Positions 1 to 7,060 of a DNA stretch of 12,617 bases are shown here, one piece after another. Numbering within the stretch: position 1 is the stretch's first letter; each line of letters opens with the position of its first letter. Under the pieces are notes generated by a model that did not search any database, was not told where the DNA came from, and worked only from the letters and a program-made list of their open reading frames with translations. The stretch is from Candidatus Minthenecus merdequi (GTDB lineage Bacteria; Bacteroidota; Bacteroidia; Bacteroidales; Paludibacteraceae): positions 1 to 12,617 of the forward strand of contig JAGHVI010000207.1 of NCBI GenBank assembly GCA_018064385.1. Direction: 5' to 3'. A program made the translations under genes and the position numbers.

Positions 1-204
1 TTGATTGCTTTCGGTTTGTCGTCAGTTCAGTCGGTCACATAGCCCGCATTTACCTCCGTCGCAATCAGAGATTGCTCCCCTCGCTGCGGCCGTTTTGCTA
101 AAAAGCAAAACTATAAATGCCTTGCTACACCCTTCTTTCGCACAGCAATCTGCTAAAAATAAACTTCAAAAATAGTCTCAACCTAATTAATAGAACCACC
201 CTTT
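1..204. other. Non-coding upstream region with two small hairpins, possible dispersed intergenic element
   Basis: No convincing gene lies here. Two perfect short inverted repeats are visible: gcaatc/gattgc at 61-66 and 70-75 with a 3-nt loop, and ttttgct/agcaaaa at 93-99 and 104-110 with a 4-nt loop. The hexamer gattgc or its complement also occurs near the start (3-8) and near 145-150, so alternative long-range pairings are possible. The GC-richer block around 40-95 contrasts with the AT-rich stretch just before the next gene. One open frame runs from the window edge to a stop at about 101, but it has no recognisable protein character and could be a chance frame. I found no TAnnTTTG promoter box before the glycosyltransferase, so that gene may be transcribed from outside the window. 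The repeat interpretation rests on general resemblance and needs a genome to test. Confidence 0.35.
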
Positions 205-1233
205 ATGAAAACAGCAGTCATCATTCTCAATTACAACGGAGTAAAATTGATGGAAGAGTATCTTCCTTCGGTAATAAACAACACAAGAGATGCCGAAATC
301 ATTGTAGCAGACAATGGCTCAACTGATGGTTCGGTGGAATGGCTGAAATCGCACTACCCCACCATCAAGGTATTGGCATTTTCAACAAACTATGGTTTTG
401 CCGAAGGATACAACAAAGCGATTAGACAAATCGAAGCAGAATATGTAGTTTTGCTGAATTCGGATGTCAACACCCCCAAAGATTGGTTGCAACCGCTTGT
501 CAAAACTCTTGATGAACATCCAGGATGTGTCGCTTGTCAACCTAAAATCATAGCAGACAAGCGTCGCTCGCACTTCGAGCATGCAGGTGCAGCAGGTGGT
601 TTCATTGACTATTATGGATATCCCCTCTGCCGTGGAAGATTGATAGACAAAGTTGAAGAGGATTGCGGTCAATACGACACAGATATGGAGATTTTCTGGG
701 CGACAGGAGCCTGTATGATGATTCGCAGAAAGGCATATTTAGAAGCTGATGGACTGGATTCACGATTTTTTGCCCACCAGGAAGAGATTGACCTTTGCTG
801 GCGACTGAAAGCCCGAGGATACTCTATTCGTTATGTCAGCGATTCGACCGTTTATCATCTTGGTGGAGGATCACTGGGTTACGAATCACCACGAAAAGTA
901 TATCTGAACTTCCGTAACAACGCAATAATGCTATACAAAAATATGCCAACAGGTGACTATTGGCACATCGCACCTTTCAGGTTTTTAATGGACTATACAG
1001 CAGCCTTTCAGATGCTACTGCAAGGCAAATGGGACAAATTCAAAGCGGTATTAAAAGCAAGAAAAGACTTCGTTAGAACGCGAAAAGATTTCACTGCCGA
1101 CCGCAAAAAAAATCTTCGACTAACCACCACAAAAAACATCGAAGGACGATTAAACCTTTGGATAGTTTGGCAAGTCTATATAAACAAAAAAGTCAAGTTT
1201 TCGGAATTGAAAATTGACAAGAAAAAAAATTGA
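205..1233 (+). CDS. Glycosyltransferase family 2 (rhamnosyltransferase-like)
   Basis: This 342-residue protein is a GT-A fold family 2 glycosyltransferase. It should transfer a sugar from a nucleotide-sugar donor to a growing surface glycan (capsule, exopolysaccharide or O-antigen) on the cytoplasmic side of the membrane. The N-terminus carries VIILNYNG (5-12), the donor-binding DNGSTD (36-41), NYGFAEGYN (62-70) and a DxD-like LNSDV (84-88). The acceptor half has ATGAC (166-170) and EEIDLCWR (193-200), which holds the likely catalytic-base region typical of WbbL/RfbF-like enzymes. The last 60 or so residues are basic and lysine-rich, which would suit peripheral membrane attachment. There is no signal peptide or membrane segment. 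The ATG at 205 starts directly with the family's opening strand, so the start is secure. Donor and acceptor cannot be predicted, and no other glycan genes are present in the window. Confidence 0.9.
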   Translation: MKTAVIILNYNGVKLMEEYLPSVINNTRDAEIIVADNGSTDGSVEWLKSHYPTIKVLAFSTNYGFAEGYNKAIRQIEAEYVVLLNSDVNTPKDWLQPLVKTLDEHPGCVACQPKIIADKRRSHFEHAGAAGGFIDYYGYPLCRGRLIDKVEEDCGQYDTDMEIFWATGACMMIRRKAYLEADGLDSRFFAHQEEIDLCWRLKARGYSIRYVSDSTVYHLGGGSLGYESPRKVYLNFRNNAIMLYKNMPTGDYWHIAPFRFLMDYTAAFQMLLQGKWDKFKAVLKARKDFVRTRKDFTADRKKNLRLTTTKNIEGRLNLWIVWQVYINKKVKFSELKIDKKKN

Positions 1234-1240
1234 AAAAGTG

Positions 1241-1272
1241 TTTGGTTGTTTCAGAAAAAAGCCGTAACTTTG
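1241..1272 (+). promoter_or_regulatory. Bacteroidetes-type promoter of the DUF1573 gene
   Basis: TTTG at 1241-1244, a 20-nt spacer and TAACTTTG at 1265-1272 match the Bacteroidetes -33/-7 promoter pattern (TTTG, 19-21 nt, TAnnTTTG). Transcription would begin near 1278, leaving a leader of about 50 nt before the ATG at 1331. The promoter begins 8 nt after the glycosyltransferase stop codon, so the DUF1573 gene is likely transcribed independently. Confidence 0.75.
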
Positions 1273-1330
1273 CATTTGGGTTTGAAACAAAATCCACACA
1301 GTAGTATAAAACATATAATTTTTACTTGAT

Positions 1331-1744
1331 ATGAAAAAGGTATTATTTGTAGCAATGGCACTTATGTTGACTATCAACGTAATAGCTCAGGAAAAACAAG
1401 TTGTTGAATTTGCAGAACAAGAGTATGACTTTGGTACTGTAAAAGAGGAAGACGGCAAAGTAACGCATGTATTCACGTTCACAAACATCTCTCAAACACC
1501 TGTCACAGTAACAAACGTTAGAGCATCCTGCGGTTGCACCACACCATCGTGGAGTCGTCAGCCTGTTATGCCAGGCGAACAAGGTGTAGTAACAGCTACA
1601 TACAGTGCAAAAGGTCGCCCAGGCAAATTTCACAAAAGCATCACTGTTACGCTGTCCAACGGAACAGAAGATTTCAATGTAGTTCTCTACATCAAAGGTA
1701 CAGTAACACCAATGGCACAAAACGCACAAACTATAAAAAAATAA
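1331..1744 (+). CDS. Secreted DUF1573 domain protein
   Basis: The product is a 137-residue exported protein of the DUF1573 family, which is abundant in Bacteroidota and has no settled function. Residues 1-20 form a signal peptide (KK, a hydrophobic stretch, then IAQ before the mature part). The remainder is one immunoglobulin-like beta domain with the family signature of an FGTVKE strand (34-39), THVFTFTN (45-52) and the ASCGCTTP segment (65-72) containing two conserved cysteines. PGKF/HKSITV (97-106) and the closing VVLYIKGTV (117-125) complete the domain. No lipobox is present, so the protein is probably periplasmic. It is monocistronic by appearance, with a promoter at 1241-1272 and a hairpin terminator at 1776-1805. 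Start choice is clear from the signal peptide. Confidence 0.88.
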   Translation: MKKVLFVAMALMLTINVIAQEKQVVEFAEQEYDFGTVKEEDGKVTHVFTFTNISQTPVTVTNVRASCGCTTPSWSRQPVMPGEQGVVTATYSAKGRPGKFHKSITVTLSNGTEDFNVVLYIKGTVTPMAQNAQTIKK

Positions 1745-1775
1745 GTCACTTTTTCGATTACACTGACAAAAAACA

Positions 1776-1805
1776 GGGATTAGCTGGCAGTTGCCAGTTA
1801 GTCCC
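1776..1805 (+). terminator. Intrinsic terminator after the DUF1573 gene
   Basis: A 14-nt arm at 1776-1789 pairs throughout, with two G-U wobbles, with the arm at 1792-1805. In practice this gives a 13-bp stem closing a 4-nt loop. The T-rich tail (tttgtt) is short and interrupted, and an A-rich run precedes the stem, so it may act in both directions. Leakage into meaB, 35 nt downstream, is possible. No promoter was seen in that gap, so the hairpin could be a partial terminator. Confidence 0.7.
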
Positions 1806-1840
1806 TTTGTTGGTATAAAAAACATAGCATATCATTATAA

Positions 1841-2929
1841 ATGGAACATCCCGAAAACAGTTGCGAATACAAAGGATTAACAGTAAATGATGGTGTTGAT
1901 GAGGCACCAAAAATCAATCCATATCTCACAAAACGTATAAAACCACGTCAGTTGAGCGTTGACGATTATGTCAATGGTATATTGAAAGGAGATCGCACTA
2001 TACTCAGCCGTGCAATTACACTTGTTGAGAGCAACCTTCCAGAACATCAAGATATTGCACAACAGGTTATCGAACGTTGTCTCCCCCATGCAGGCAAATC
2101 AATTCGCATAGGTATCACTGGTGTACCAGGTGCAGGCAAAAGCACATTCATTGAAGCTCTTGGAATGTATCTTTGCCACGACAGCCATAAACTTGCCGTT
2201 CTTGCCATTGACCCAAGTTCAGAGCGTACAAAAGGTTCAATTCTTGGCGACAAAACACGAATGGAAGAACTCTCAGTCGAGAAAAATGCCTTTATTCGTC
2301 CTTCACCATCTGCAGGTTCATTGGGTGGTGTTGCTCGCAAAACACGTGAGTCAATAGTTCTCTGCGAAGCTGCTGGTTTTGACACAATTATTGTTGAGAC
2401 TGTTGGTGTTGGTCAAAGCGAAACAGCTATGCACTCTATGGTAGATTTCTTCTTATTGATACAGTTGGCTGGGACTGGTGACGAACTGCAGGGCATCAAA
2501 CGCGGTATTATGGAAATGGCTGATGGTATCACAATCAACAAATGTGATGGCAATAACATAGAAAAAGCACAGCTCGCTCAACGTCAGTTCAAAAACGCAC
2601 TTCACCTCTTTCCTATGCCCGAATCTGGATGGACACCCGATGTAACCACCTGTTCAGCATTTGAAAAGATTAACATCGACAAAGTATGGAAAATGGTTGA
2701 AGATTATATTGCCTTTACATCCAAGAGCGGTTACTTTGACTACAAACGCAACCAGCAAAGCAAATACTGGATGTACGAAACAATAAACGAGCAACTTCGC
2801 AACCACTTCTACCACGATGAGACTATCGGAAAGATGCTAATCGACCTTGAAGACAAAGTAAACCGCAACGAAATGACCTCGTTCACTGCGGCAGGGCATG
2901 TGCTTGACCACTATTTCTCACAAAAATGA
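1841..2929 (+). CDS. meaB: Methylmalonyl-CoA mutase-associated GTPase MeaB
   Basis: This is a G3E-family GTPase (MeaB/ArgK type) of 362 residues. It protects and reactivates B12-dependent methylmalonyl-CoA mutase and gates cofactor loading in the cytoplasm. The P-loop is GVPGAGKS (94-101). It is followed by AIDPSS (122-127) and GSILGDKTRM (132-141), the switch/base-II segment ETVGVGQSE (186-194), the family block AGTGDELQGIKRG (210-222), and the guanine-specificity motif NKCD (233-236). The C-terminal helices provide the dimerisation arm. Length is slightly above many homologues because of an N-terminal extension of about 30 residues. The mutase genes mutA/mutB are not in the window. The stop overlaps the start of the PAP2 gene by ATGA, so the two are translationally coupled. 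No TAnnTTTG box was found in front of it. The name argK, used for some homologues, is historical. Confidence 0.93.
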   Translation: MEHPENSCEYKGLTVNDGVDEAPKINPYLTKRIKPRQLSVDDYVNGILKGDRTILSRAITLVESNLPEHQDIAQQVIERCLPHAGKSIRIGITGVPGAGKSTFIEALGMYLCHDSHKLAVLAIDPSSERTKGSILGDKTRMEELSVEKNAFIRPSPSAGSLGGVARKTRESIVLCEAAGFDTIIVETVGVGQSETAMHSMVDFFLLIQLAGTGDELQGIKRGIMEMADGITINKCDGNNIEKAQLAQRQFKNALHLFPMPESGWTPDVTTCSAFEKINIDKVWKMVEDYIAFTSKSGYFDYKRNQQSKYWMYETINEQLRNHFYHDETIGKMLIDLEDKVNRNEMTSFTAAGHVLDHYFSQK

Positions 2930-3558
2930 GACAGCCTAATCGATTGCCCATCTATATCGGAGAAGTAGGAGGATGGGTATTTATACTATTTATGATTATT
3001 GCAATGGCTATAACACCTCGTATAGAAATGCACCTGATACTCAACAAATACCACACTCCGTTTCTCGACGCATTCTTCCGCACGCTTACCCACATTGGTG
3101 GCAACCTGCCGTGGATTGTTTGTGCAATAATGATATTTGTCAAAATGTGGAAAGGTGTAATGTTGACACTTGCACAGTTGATTGCGACCATCATCGTACA
3201 ACCAATCAAACACCTGCTCCACCACCCTCGTCCAATCACTGTATTCAACGAGGCTAACATAGACCTGCCAATAGTCGAAGGAGTGAACCTCCACGCATGG
3301 AATAGTTTTCCTTCTGGACATACAGCAGCAGCATTTGCGCTAATGTTAGGAATAGCAGTTTTTCTACCTAAATGGTGGCAGAAATCCATTTGTCTCATAT
3401 TCGCCATACTGGCAGGATATTCGCGCATCTACCTGTCTCAACATTTTCTTGACGATGTAGTAGCTGGGGCTATTATAGGCATTGTCAGCGTTTACATAGC
3501 GATGTTATTTTATAAAAAAGAAACTCTAAATGGCAACAAAAAACAAGAAGTCAAGTAA
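2926..3558 (+). CDS. PAP2-family membrane phosphatase
   Basis: The 210-residue integral membrane protein has all three phosphatidic acid phosphatase (PAP2) motifs: K95 with R102-P103 (KxxxxxxRP), P129-S-G-H132, and S166-R167 with H173 and D177 (SRxxxxxHxxxD). H132 would be the general acid and H173 the nucleophile. About five or six hydrophobic segments are visible, starting at residues 14-30, with the active site expected on the periplasmic face. Substrates of relatives include undecaprenyl pyrophosphate, lipid A phosphates (LpxE/LpxF type) and phosphatidylglycerol phosphate, and sequence alone does not decide among them. The gene starts inside the meaB stop codon and its end overlaps the penicillin-binding protein gene by 29 nt. 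That context favours a role in cell-envelope lipid-carrier recycling, which is inference. Confidence 0.88.
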   Translation: MRQPNRLPIYIGEVGGWVFILFMIIAMAITPRIEMHLILNKYHTPFLDAFFRTLTHIGGNLPWIVCAIMIFVKMWKGVMLTLAQLIATIIVQPIKHLLHHPRPITVFNEANIDLPIVEGVNLHAWNSFPSGHTAAAFALMLGIAVFLPKWWQKSICLIFAILAGYSRIYLSQHFLDDVVAGAIIGIVSVYIAMLFYKKETLNGNKKQEVK

Positions 3559-5860
3559 CTACACTCTGACCAGTTCACAGAAAAAGACTTTCCTGATTTG
3601 TTTCTGGGGAGCGATATCAGTAGCAGTTGTAATGCTTTTTCTTATCATAACACTCATAAGTACTGGAGCAATAGGCTATCTACCTCCAATAGAGGAACTG
3701 CAAAACCCTAAAAATAAGTTTGCTTCTGAGATAATATCGTGCGATGGCGAACTGATAGGCACTTTCTACACAGCTTCTGACAATCGCATAAATACACAAT
3801 ATTCCGAAATATCACCCAATGTCATCAATGCATTGATAGCCACCGAAGACGCTCGTTTTCGGGATCATGCCGGAATTGACGGCAGAGCTCTCCTACGCGC
3901 CATTGTGATGCGAGGAATTTTCCAACGCAAAAGCGCAGGTGGTGGTTCAACAATCACTCAACAACTTGCAAAACAGCTGTTCTCTCCTCACGCAGACAAC
4001 CTTTTCGAACGTGCTCTGCAAAAACCCATTGAGTGGGTCATAGCAGTGAAACTCGAAGCACTCTACACCAAGGACGAGATTATAACAATGTACCTCAACA
4101 AATTCGACTTCCTTAACAATGCTGTTGGAATCACAACTGCCTCAAACGTCTATTTTGGATGCAATGCTGATCAACTCAAAATTGAACAAGCAGCAACGCT
4201 TGTAGGTATGTGCAAAAACCCTTCTCTCTACAACCCTGCTCGCGAAAGCAGACTCAAAGCCACCGAAGAACGCAGAAACGTAGTCCTCAACCAGATGAAG
4301 AAAGCAGACTTCATAACCGAAGAGGAATGCGACTCATTGAAAAAAATACCTCTGAAACTAAATTTCCACCGCGTTGACCACAAACTTGGTATGGCACCTT
4401 ACTTTCGCGAATACCTTCGTAAAATTCTGATTGCCAAGAAACCAGACCGCGACGACTATGCTGAATGGCAATTAAAACCTTATCAACAATACTACCTTGA
4501 CTCGCTGGAGTGGGAGAATAACCCTCTTTATGGTTGGATTGAAAAAAATCCTAAGACAGATGGTTCACACTACGACATATACCGCGATGGCCTAAAAATA
4601 TACACAACCATCGACTCACGTATGCAACGTTATGCTGAAGAAGCTGTACAAGAACACATGAGCGACCTTCAAGCCAAGTTCTTCAAATCCCTGCGCAACA
4701 AGAAGAAAGCACCTTTCAGCGACAACACCACCGATGAAGTTATTCAGCAGACTATGGACCGCGCTATGCGACAATCAGAACGTTGGCGTCTAATGCGCAA
4801 CAACGGCAAGAACGAAAACGAGATTATAAAAGCTTTCAACACACCTACTGATATGCTTGTCTTCTCGTACAATGGACCTATTGACACAATACTGACACCT
4901 CTCGACTCAATTCGGTACAACAAATCATTCGCCAGATGCGGTCTTATGACCATAGATCCTTTGACTGGCCAGGTCAGAGCATACATCGGAGGACCTGATT
5001 TCTCTTATTTTCAATACGATATGGTCACCCAAGGTCGCCGTCAGGTCGGTTCAACCGTCAAGCCTTTCCTCTATAGCCTTGCTATGCTCAATGGCTACTG
5101 GCCATGTATGACAACTATCAACCAACCTTACACTCTGATTGACAATCAAGGCAATCCTTGGACACCTCGAAATGACCGTAAGCACGAAGGTGAGATTGTT
5201 TCGCTACGTTGGGGGTTACAAAACTCTTCCAACTGGATTTCTGCATACGTTATGAGCCTTGTTACACCACAGGCAATGGTTGGACTTATGCGTTCATTCG
5301 GCATAAAAGGTTTCCTTGACCCTGTCGTTTCTATATGCCTTGGACCTTGTGAAGTTTCTGTTGCTGAGATGGTTGACGCCTATACAGTATTTGCCAATCG
5401 TGGCATTCGCACCGAGCCTGTTTTCGTAACGCACATTGAAGACAACCAAGGTAACCGCATTGCAGAATTCACCCCTAAAACCGAAGAAGTTCTCACCGAA
5501 GAGGCAACTTACAAAATGCTCGACATGCTCCAGGCTGTTGTCAATGGTGGTACTGGTTCCCGTATCAGATATATGTTCGATTTCCGCTCTCCTTGCGGTG
5601 GCAAGACAGGTACAACTCAGGAAAACTCCGACGGTTGGTTTATGGGATTCACCCCAGAATTGGTTACTGGCGTATGGGTAGGATGGGAAGACCGCAAAGT
5701 ACACTTCTCCAGCATGGTCGAAGGTCAAGGTGCCGCAATGGCACTCCCTATTTGGGGAAAATATATGAAACGCGTTTACAACGACTCAAAATTACCTTAC
5801 TCATCTGATAAAGGATTCAATATCCCATCTTGGTTCAACATCAACGAAGGATGTCAATGA
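3530..5860 (+). CDS. Bifunctional class A penicillin-binding protein (PBP1A-like)
   Basis: The 776-residue enzyme polymerises lipid II and cross-links peptidoglycan at the outer face of the inner membrane. A short basic cytoplasmic tail is followed by one membrane anchor (about 21-45). The glycosyltransferase family 51 domain carries TEDARFRDHAG (105-115), with catalytic E106, and GGGSTITQQLAKQLF (137-151). The transpeptidase domain has the nucleophile motif S508-T-V-K511, S566-S-N568 and K692-T-G694. All the catalytic motifs are intact, so both activities are expected. An insert-like region rich in charged residues (about 370-440) separates the two domains. The start at 3530 lies inside the PAP2 gene. 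The next internal Met (position 35) falls within the membrane anchor, which supports the overlapping start. The gene ends just before a strong terminator. It is best named by family (mrcA/ponA type); exact orthology is uncertain. Confidence 0.92.
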   Translation: MATKNKKSSNYTLTSSQKKTFLICFWGAISVAVVMLFLIITLISTGAIGYLPPIEELQNPKNKFASEIISCDGELIGTFYTASDNRINTQYSEISPNVINALIATEDARFRDHAGIDGRALLRAIVMRGIFQRKSAGGGSTITQQLAKQLFSPHADNLFERALQKPIEWVIAVKLEALYTKDEIITMYLNKFDFLNNAVGITTASNVYFGCNADQLKIEQAATLVGMCKNPSLYNPARESRLKATEERRNVVLNQMKKADFITEEECDSLKKIPLKLNFHRVDHKLGMAPYFREYLRKILIAKKPDRDDYAEWQLKPYQQYYLDSLEWENNPLYGWIEKNPKTDGSHYDIYRDGLKIYTTIDSRMQRYAEEAVQEHMSDLQAKFFKSLRNKKKAPFSDNTTDEVIQQTMDRAMRQSERWRLMRNNGKNENEIIKAFNTPTDMLVFSYNGPIDTILTPLDSIRYNKSFARCGLMTIDPLTGQVRAYIGGPDFSYFQYDMVTQGRRQVGSTVKPFLYSLAMLNGYWPCMTTINQPYTLIDNQGNPWTPRNDRKHEGEIVSLRWGLQNSSNWISAYVMSLVTPQAMVGLMRSFGIKGFLDPVVSICLGPCEVSVAEMVDAYTVFANRGIRTEPVFVTHIEDNQGNRIAEFTPKTEEVLTEEATYKMLDMLQAVVNGGTGSRIRYMFDFRSPCGGKTGTTQENSDGWFMGFTPELVTGVWVGWEDRKVHFSSMVEGQGAAMALPIWGKYMKRVYNDSKLPYSSDKGFNIPSWFNINEGCQ

Positions 5861-5890
5861 TTAAAACTGATAAGGGTATCTCTATAATTT

Positions 5891-5922
5891 CAAAAGGTGA
5901 GTTTACTTGAACTCACCTTTTG
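5891..5922. terminator. Bidirectional intrinsic terminator between convergent genes
   Basis: A perfect 13-bp stem (arms 5891-5903 and 5910-5922) with a 6-nt loop is flanked by A-rich sequence on the left side of the stem and T-rich sequence on the right. It can therefore end transcription of the penicillin-binding protein gene on the plus strand and of the unknown gene on the minus strand. Most of the right arm is the final coding sequence of the minus-strand gene, whose stop codon (5903-5905) falls at the loop. Confidence 0.85.
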
Positions 5923-6469
5923 TATATTTATATCCCATAGTTGCAAGTTGTAACGATGCCCCCACACTAAAAACTGCCTTGACCGTCCTCGCATATATAT
6001 GAAACGCCATTTCTGTCTGTGGCTCAACATTTTCGTGACGTATTGTATCAAGCCCCATTTGAGCAAGAGTACGCATATTATCCTCAATTTTTAGCCACGA
6101 TTGCGTATTTGGCAGGTAGCCTATAACCTCTTCGATAATAAATTCATCCATCTCGTCAAACCCACGAGGAGTGCGCATCCTGGTGTAGAAATCCACATCA
6201 TCATTTTTCTGCAACAGCAAAGCGTTTTTGTCCCAAAGTTTCGCAGATGCCATACCAAGATAACCTGCCCACCCTATCGCACATAAAGGATATTCAGCTA
6301 TATTTGGCACAGCGTCAACCATATAGGATGGCGCTGTGTCTTTCCAAACCTGAATAAGGTCATCGGACATCAGAAGATGCTCTTGTCCCACAACTTTCAG
6401 TAGATTTTCGGTCAGTCTGATTTCGTACTCGTCCAGGTATTTTATGTCAGCGACCTGAGTATTAACCAT
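5903..6469 (-). CDS. Conserved-looking hypothetical protein, 188 residues
   Basis: I do not recognise this family. The protein has no signal peptide and no clear membrane segment. Its composition suggests a mainly alpha-helical cytoplasmic protein, acidic in the first half. Notable stretches are PLCAIGWAGYLGMASAKLWD (61-80), small-residue rich and only mildly hydrophobic, then DEFIIEEVIGYLP (108-120) and a C-terminal segment RTVKAVFSVGASLQLATMGY (161-180). The start overlaps the end of the riboflavin synthase gene by 8 nt, indicating translational coupling. A promoter match inside that gene (6554-6584) could also drive it separately. Normal codon use and tight packing argue that it is real. 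Function is unknown; association with flavin metabolism is only suggested by position. Confidence 0.8.
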   Translation of the reverse strand: MVNTQVADIKYLDEYEIRLTENLLKVVGQEHLLMSDDLIQVWKDTAPSYMVDAVPNIAEYPLCAIGWAGYLGMASAKLWDKNALLLQKNDDVDFYTRMRTPRGFDEMDEFIIEEVIGYLPNTQSWLKIEDNMRTLAQMGLDTIRHENVEPQTEMAFHIYARTVKAVFSVGASLQLATMGYKYTKGEFK

Positions 6470-7058
6470 TTATTCGTGCAATATATTTACCGATTATGTC
6501 AAATTCTATGTTTACAATCGTTCCAACCTTTATCTGACAGAAATTGGTATTTTCAAATGTATATGGTATGATTGCCACTTCAAAAGAGTTGTCCGTCGGC
6601 GTGCAGACTGTCAAAGAGACACCATTTACACACACTGACCCCTTGTCAACAGTAAGGTATCCACGACGACGCATCTCAAGTGTTGATTGGTATTCAAAAT
6701 GGAAATAATAACTGCCATCTGCCTCGCGAACATCTGTACATACGGCTGTCTGGTCAACATGTCCTTGAACTATATGTCCGTCAAGTCTGCCGTTCATTTT
6801 CATCGAACGTTCAACATTGACCTTACTGCCTACCACAAGTTTGCCCAGGTTTGAACGGTCAAGGGTCTCCTTAATAGCCGTCACGGTGTATTCGTCCCCC
6901 TCAATCTTTACCACAGTTAAGCAAACACCATTATGGGCAACGCTTTGATCTATCTTTAACTCGTTTGTAAACGTACAACGCATTGTTATATGCAAGTTGC
7001 CCGCCTCGGTCACGAGGCGGGTAACTACTGCAGCTTCTTCGACTATTCCTGAAAACAT
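6462..7058 (-). CDS. ribE: Riboflavin synthase, alpha subunit
   Basis: This enzyme converts two molecules of 6,7-dimethyl-8-ribityllumazine into riboflavin and the pyrimidinedione precursor, the last step of riboflavin biosynthesis, in the cytoplasm. The 198 residues form two tandem lumazine-binding barrels. The first begins MFSGIVEE (consensus MFTGIIE) and has HNGVCLTVV (42-50). The second starts at GRLDGHIVQGHVDQ (90-103) and has VNGVSLTV (144-151). The C-terminal helix needed for trimer formation is present, and length is normal. The gene sits 2 nt after the dipeptidyl peptidase III stop codon and overlaps the next gene by 8 nt. No room exists for an FMN riboswitch immediately before it, and no other rib genes are in the window. 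The gene is named ribE or ribC depending on organism. A candidate promoter lies about 115 nt upstream. Confidence 0.93.
   Translation of the reverse strand: MFSGIVEEAAVVTRLVTEAGNLHITMRCTFTNELKIDQSVAHNGVCLTVVKIEGDEYTVTAIKETLDRSNLGKLVVGSKVNVERSMKMNGRLDGHIVQGHVDQTAVCTDVREADGSYYFHFEYQSTLEMRRRGYLTVDKGSVCVNGVSLTVCTPTDNSFEVAIIPYTFENTNFCQIKVGTIVNIEFDIIGKYIARING
6554..6584 (-). promoter_or_regulatory. Candidate internal promoter upstream of the 188-residue gene
   Basis: Read on the minus strand, TTTG (6584-6581), a 19-nt spacer and TACATTTG (6561-6554) match the Bacteroidetes -33/-7 pattern. It lies within the riboflavin synthase coding region, and transcription would begin roughly 80 nt before the start of the unknown gene at 6469. 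Both elements and the spacing fit, but it overlaps coding sequence and could be chance. Confidence 0.4.
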
Positions 7059-7060
7059 AG

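Noticed and set aside
117..326. A 69-residue plus-strand frame overlapping the start of the glycosyltransferase
   Set aside because: It overlaps the glycosyltransferase in another frame, and its composition is unlike a protein of the neighbours.
1102..1228. Runs of eight A residues in the 3' part of the glycosyltransferase as possible slippage sites
   Set aside because: The reading frame is intact and no alternative frame continues usefully, so they fit a lysine/asparagine-rich tail.
2167..2174. TATCTTTG inside meaB as a possible internal promoter
   Set aside because: The matching upstream TTTG is absent at the right spacing and no gene start lies downstream at a sensible distance.
7059..7060. 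An FMN riboswitch before riboflavin synthase
   Set aside because: Only 2 nt separate the genes and the upstream stretch is peptidase coding sequence; no RFN-element conserved pattern was seen.
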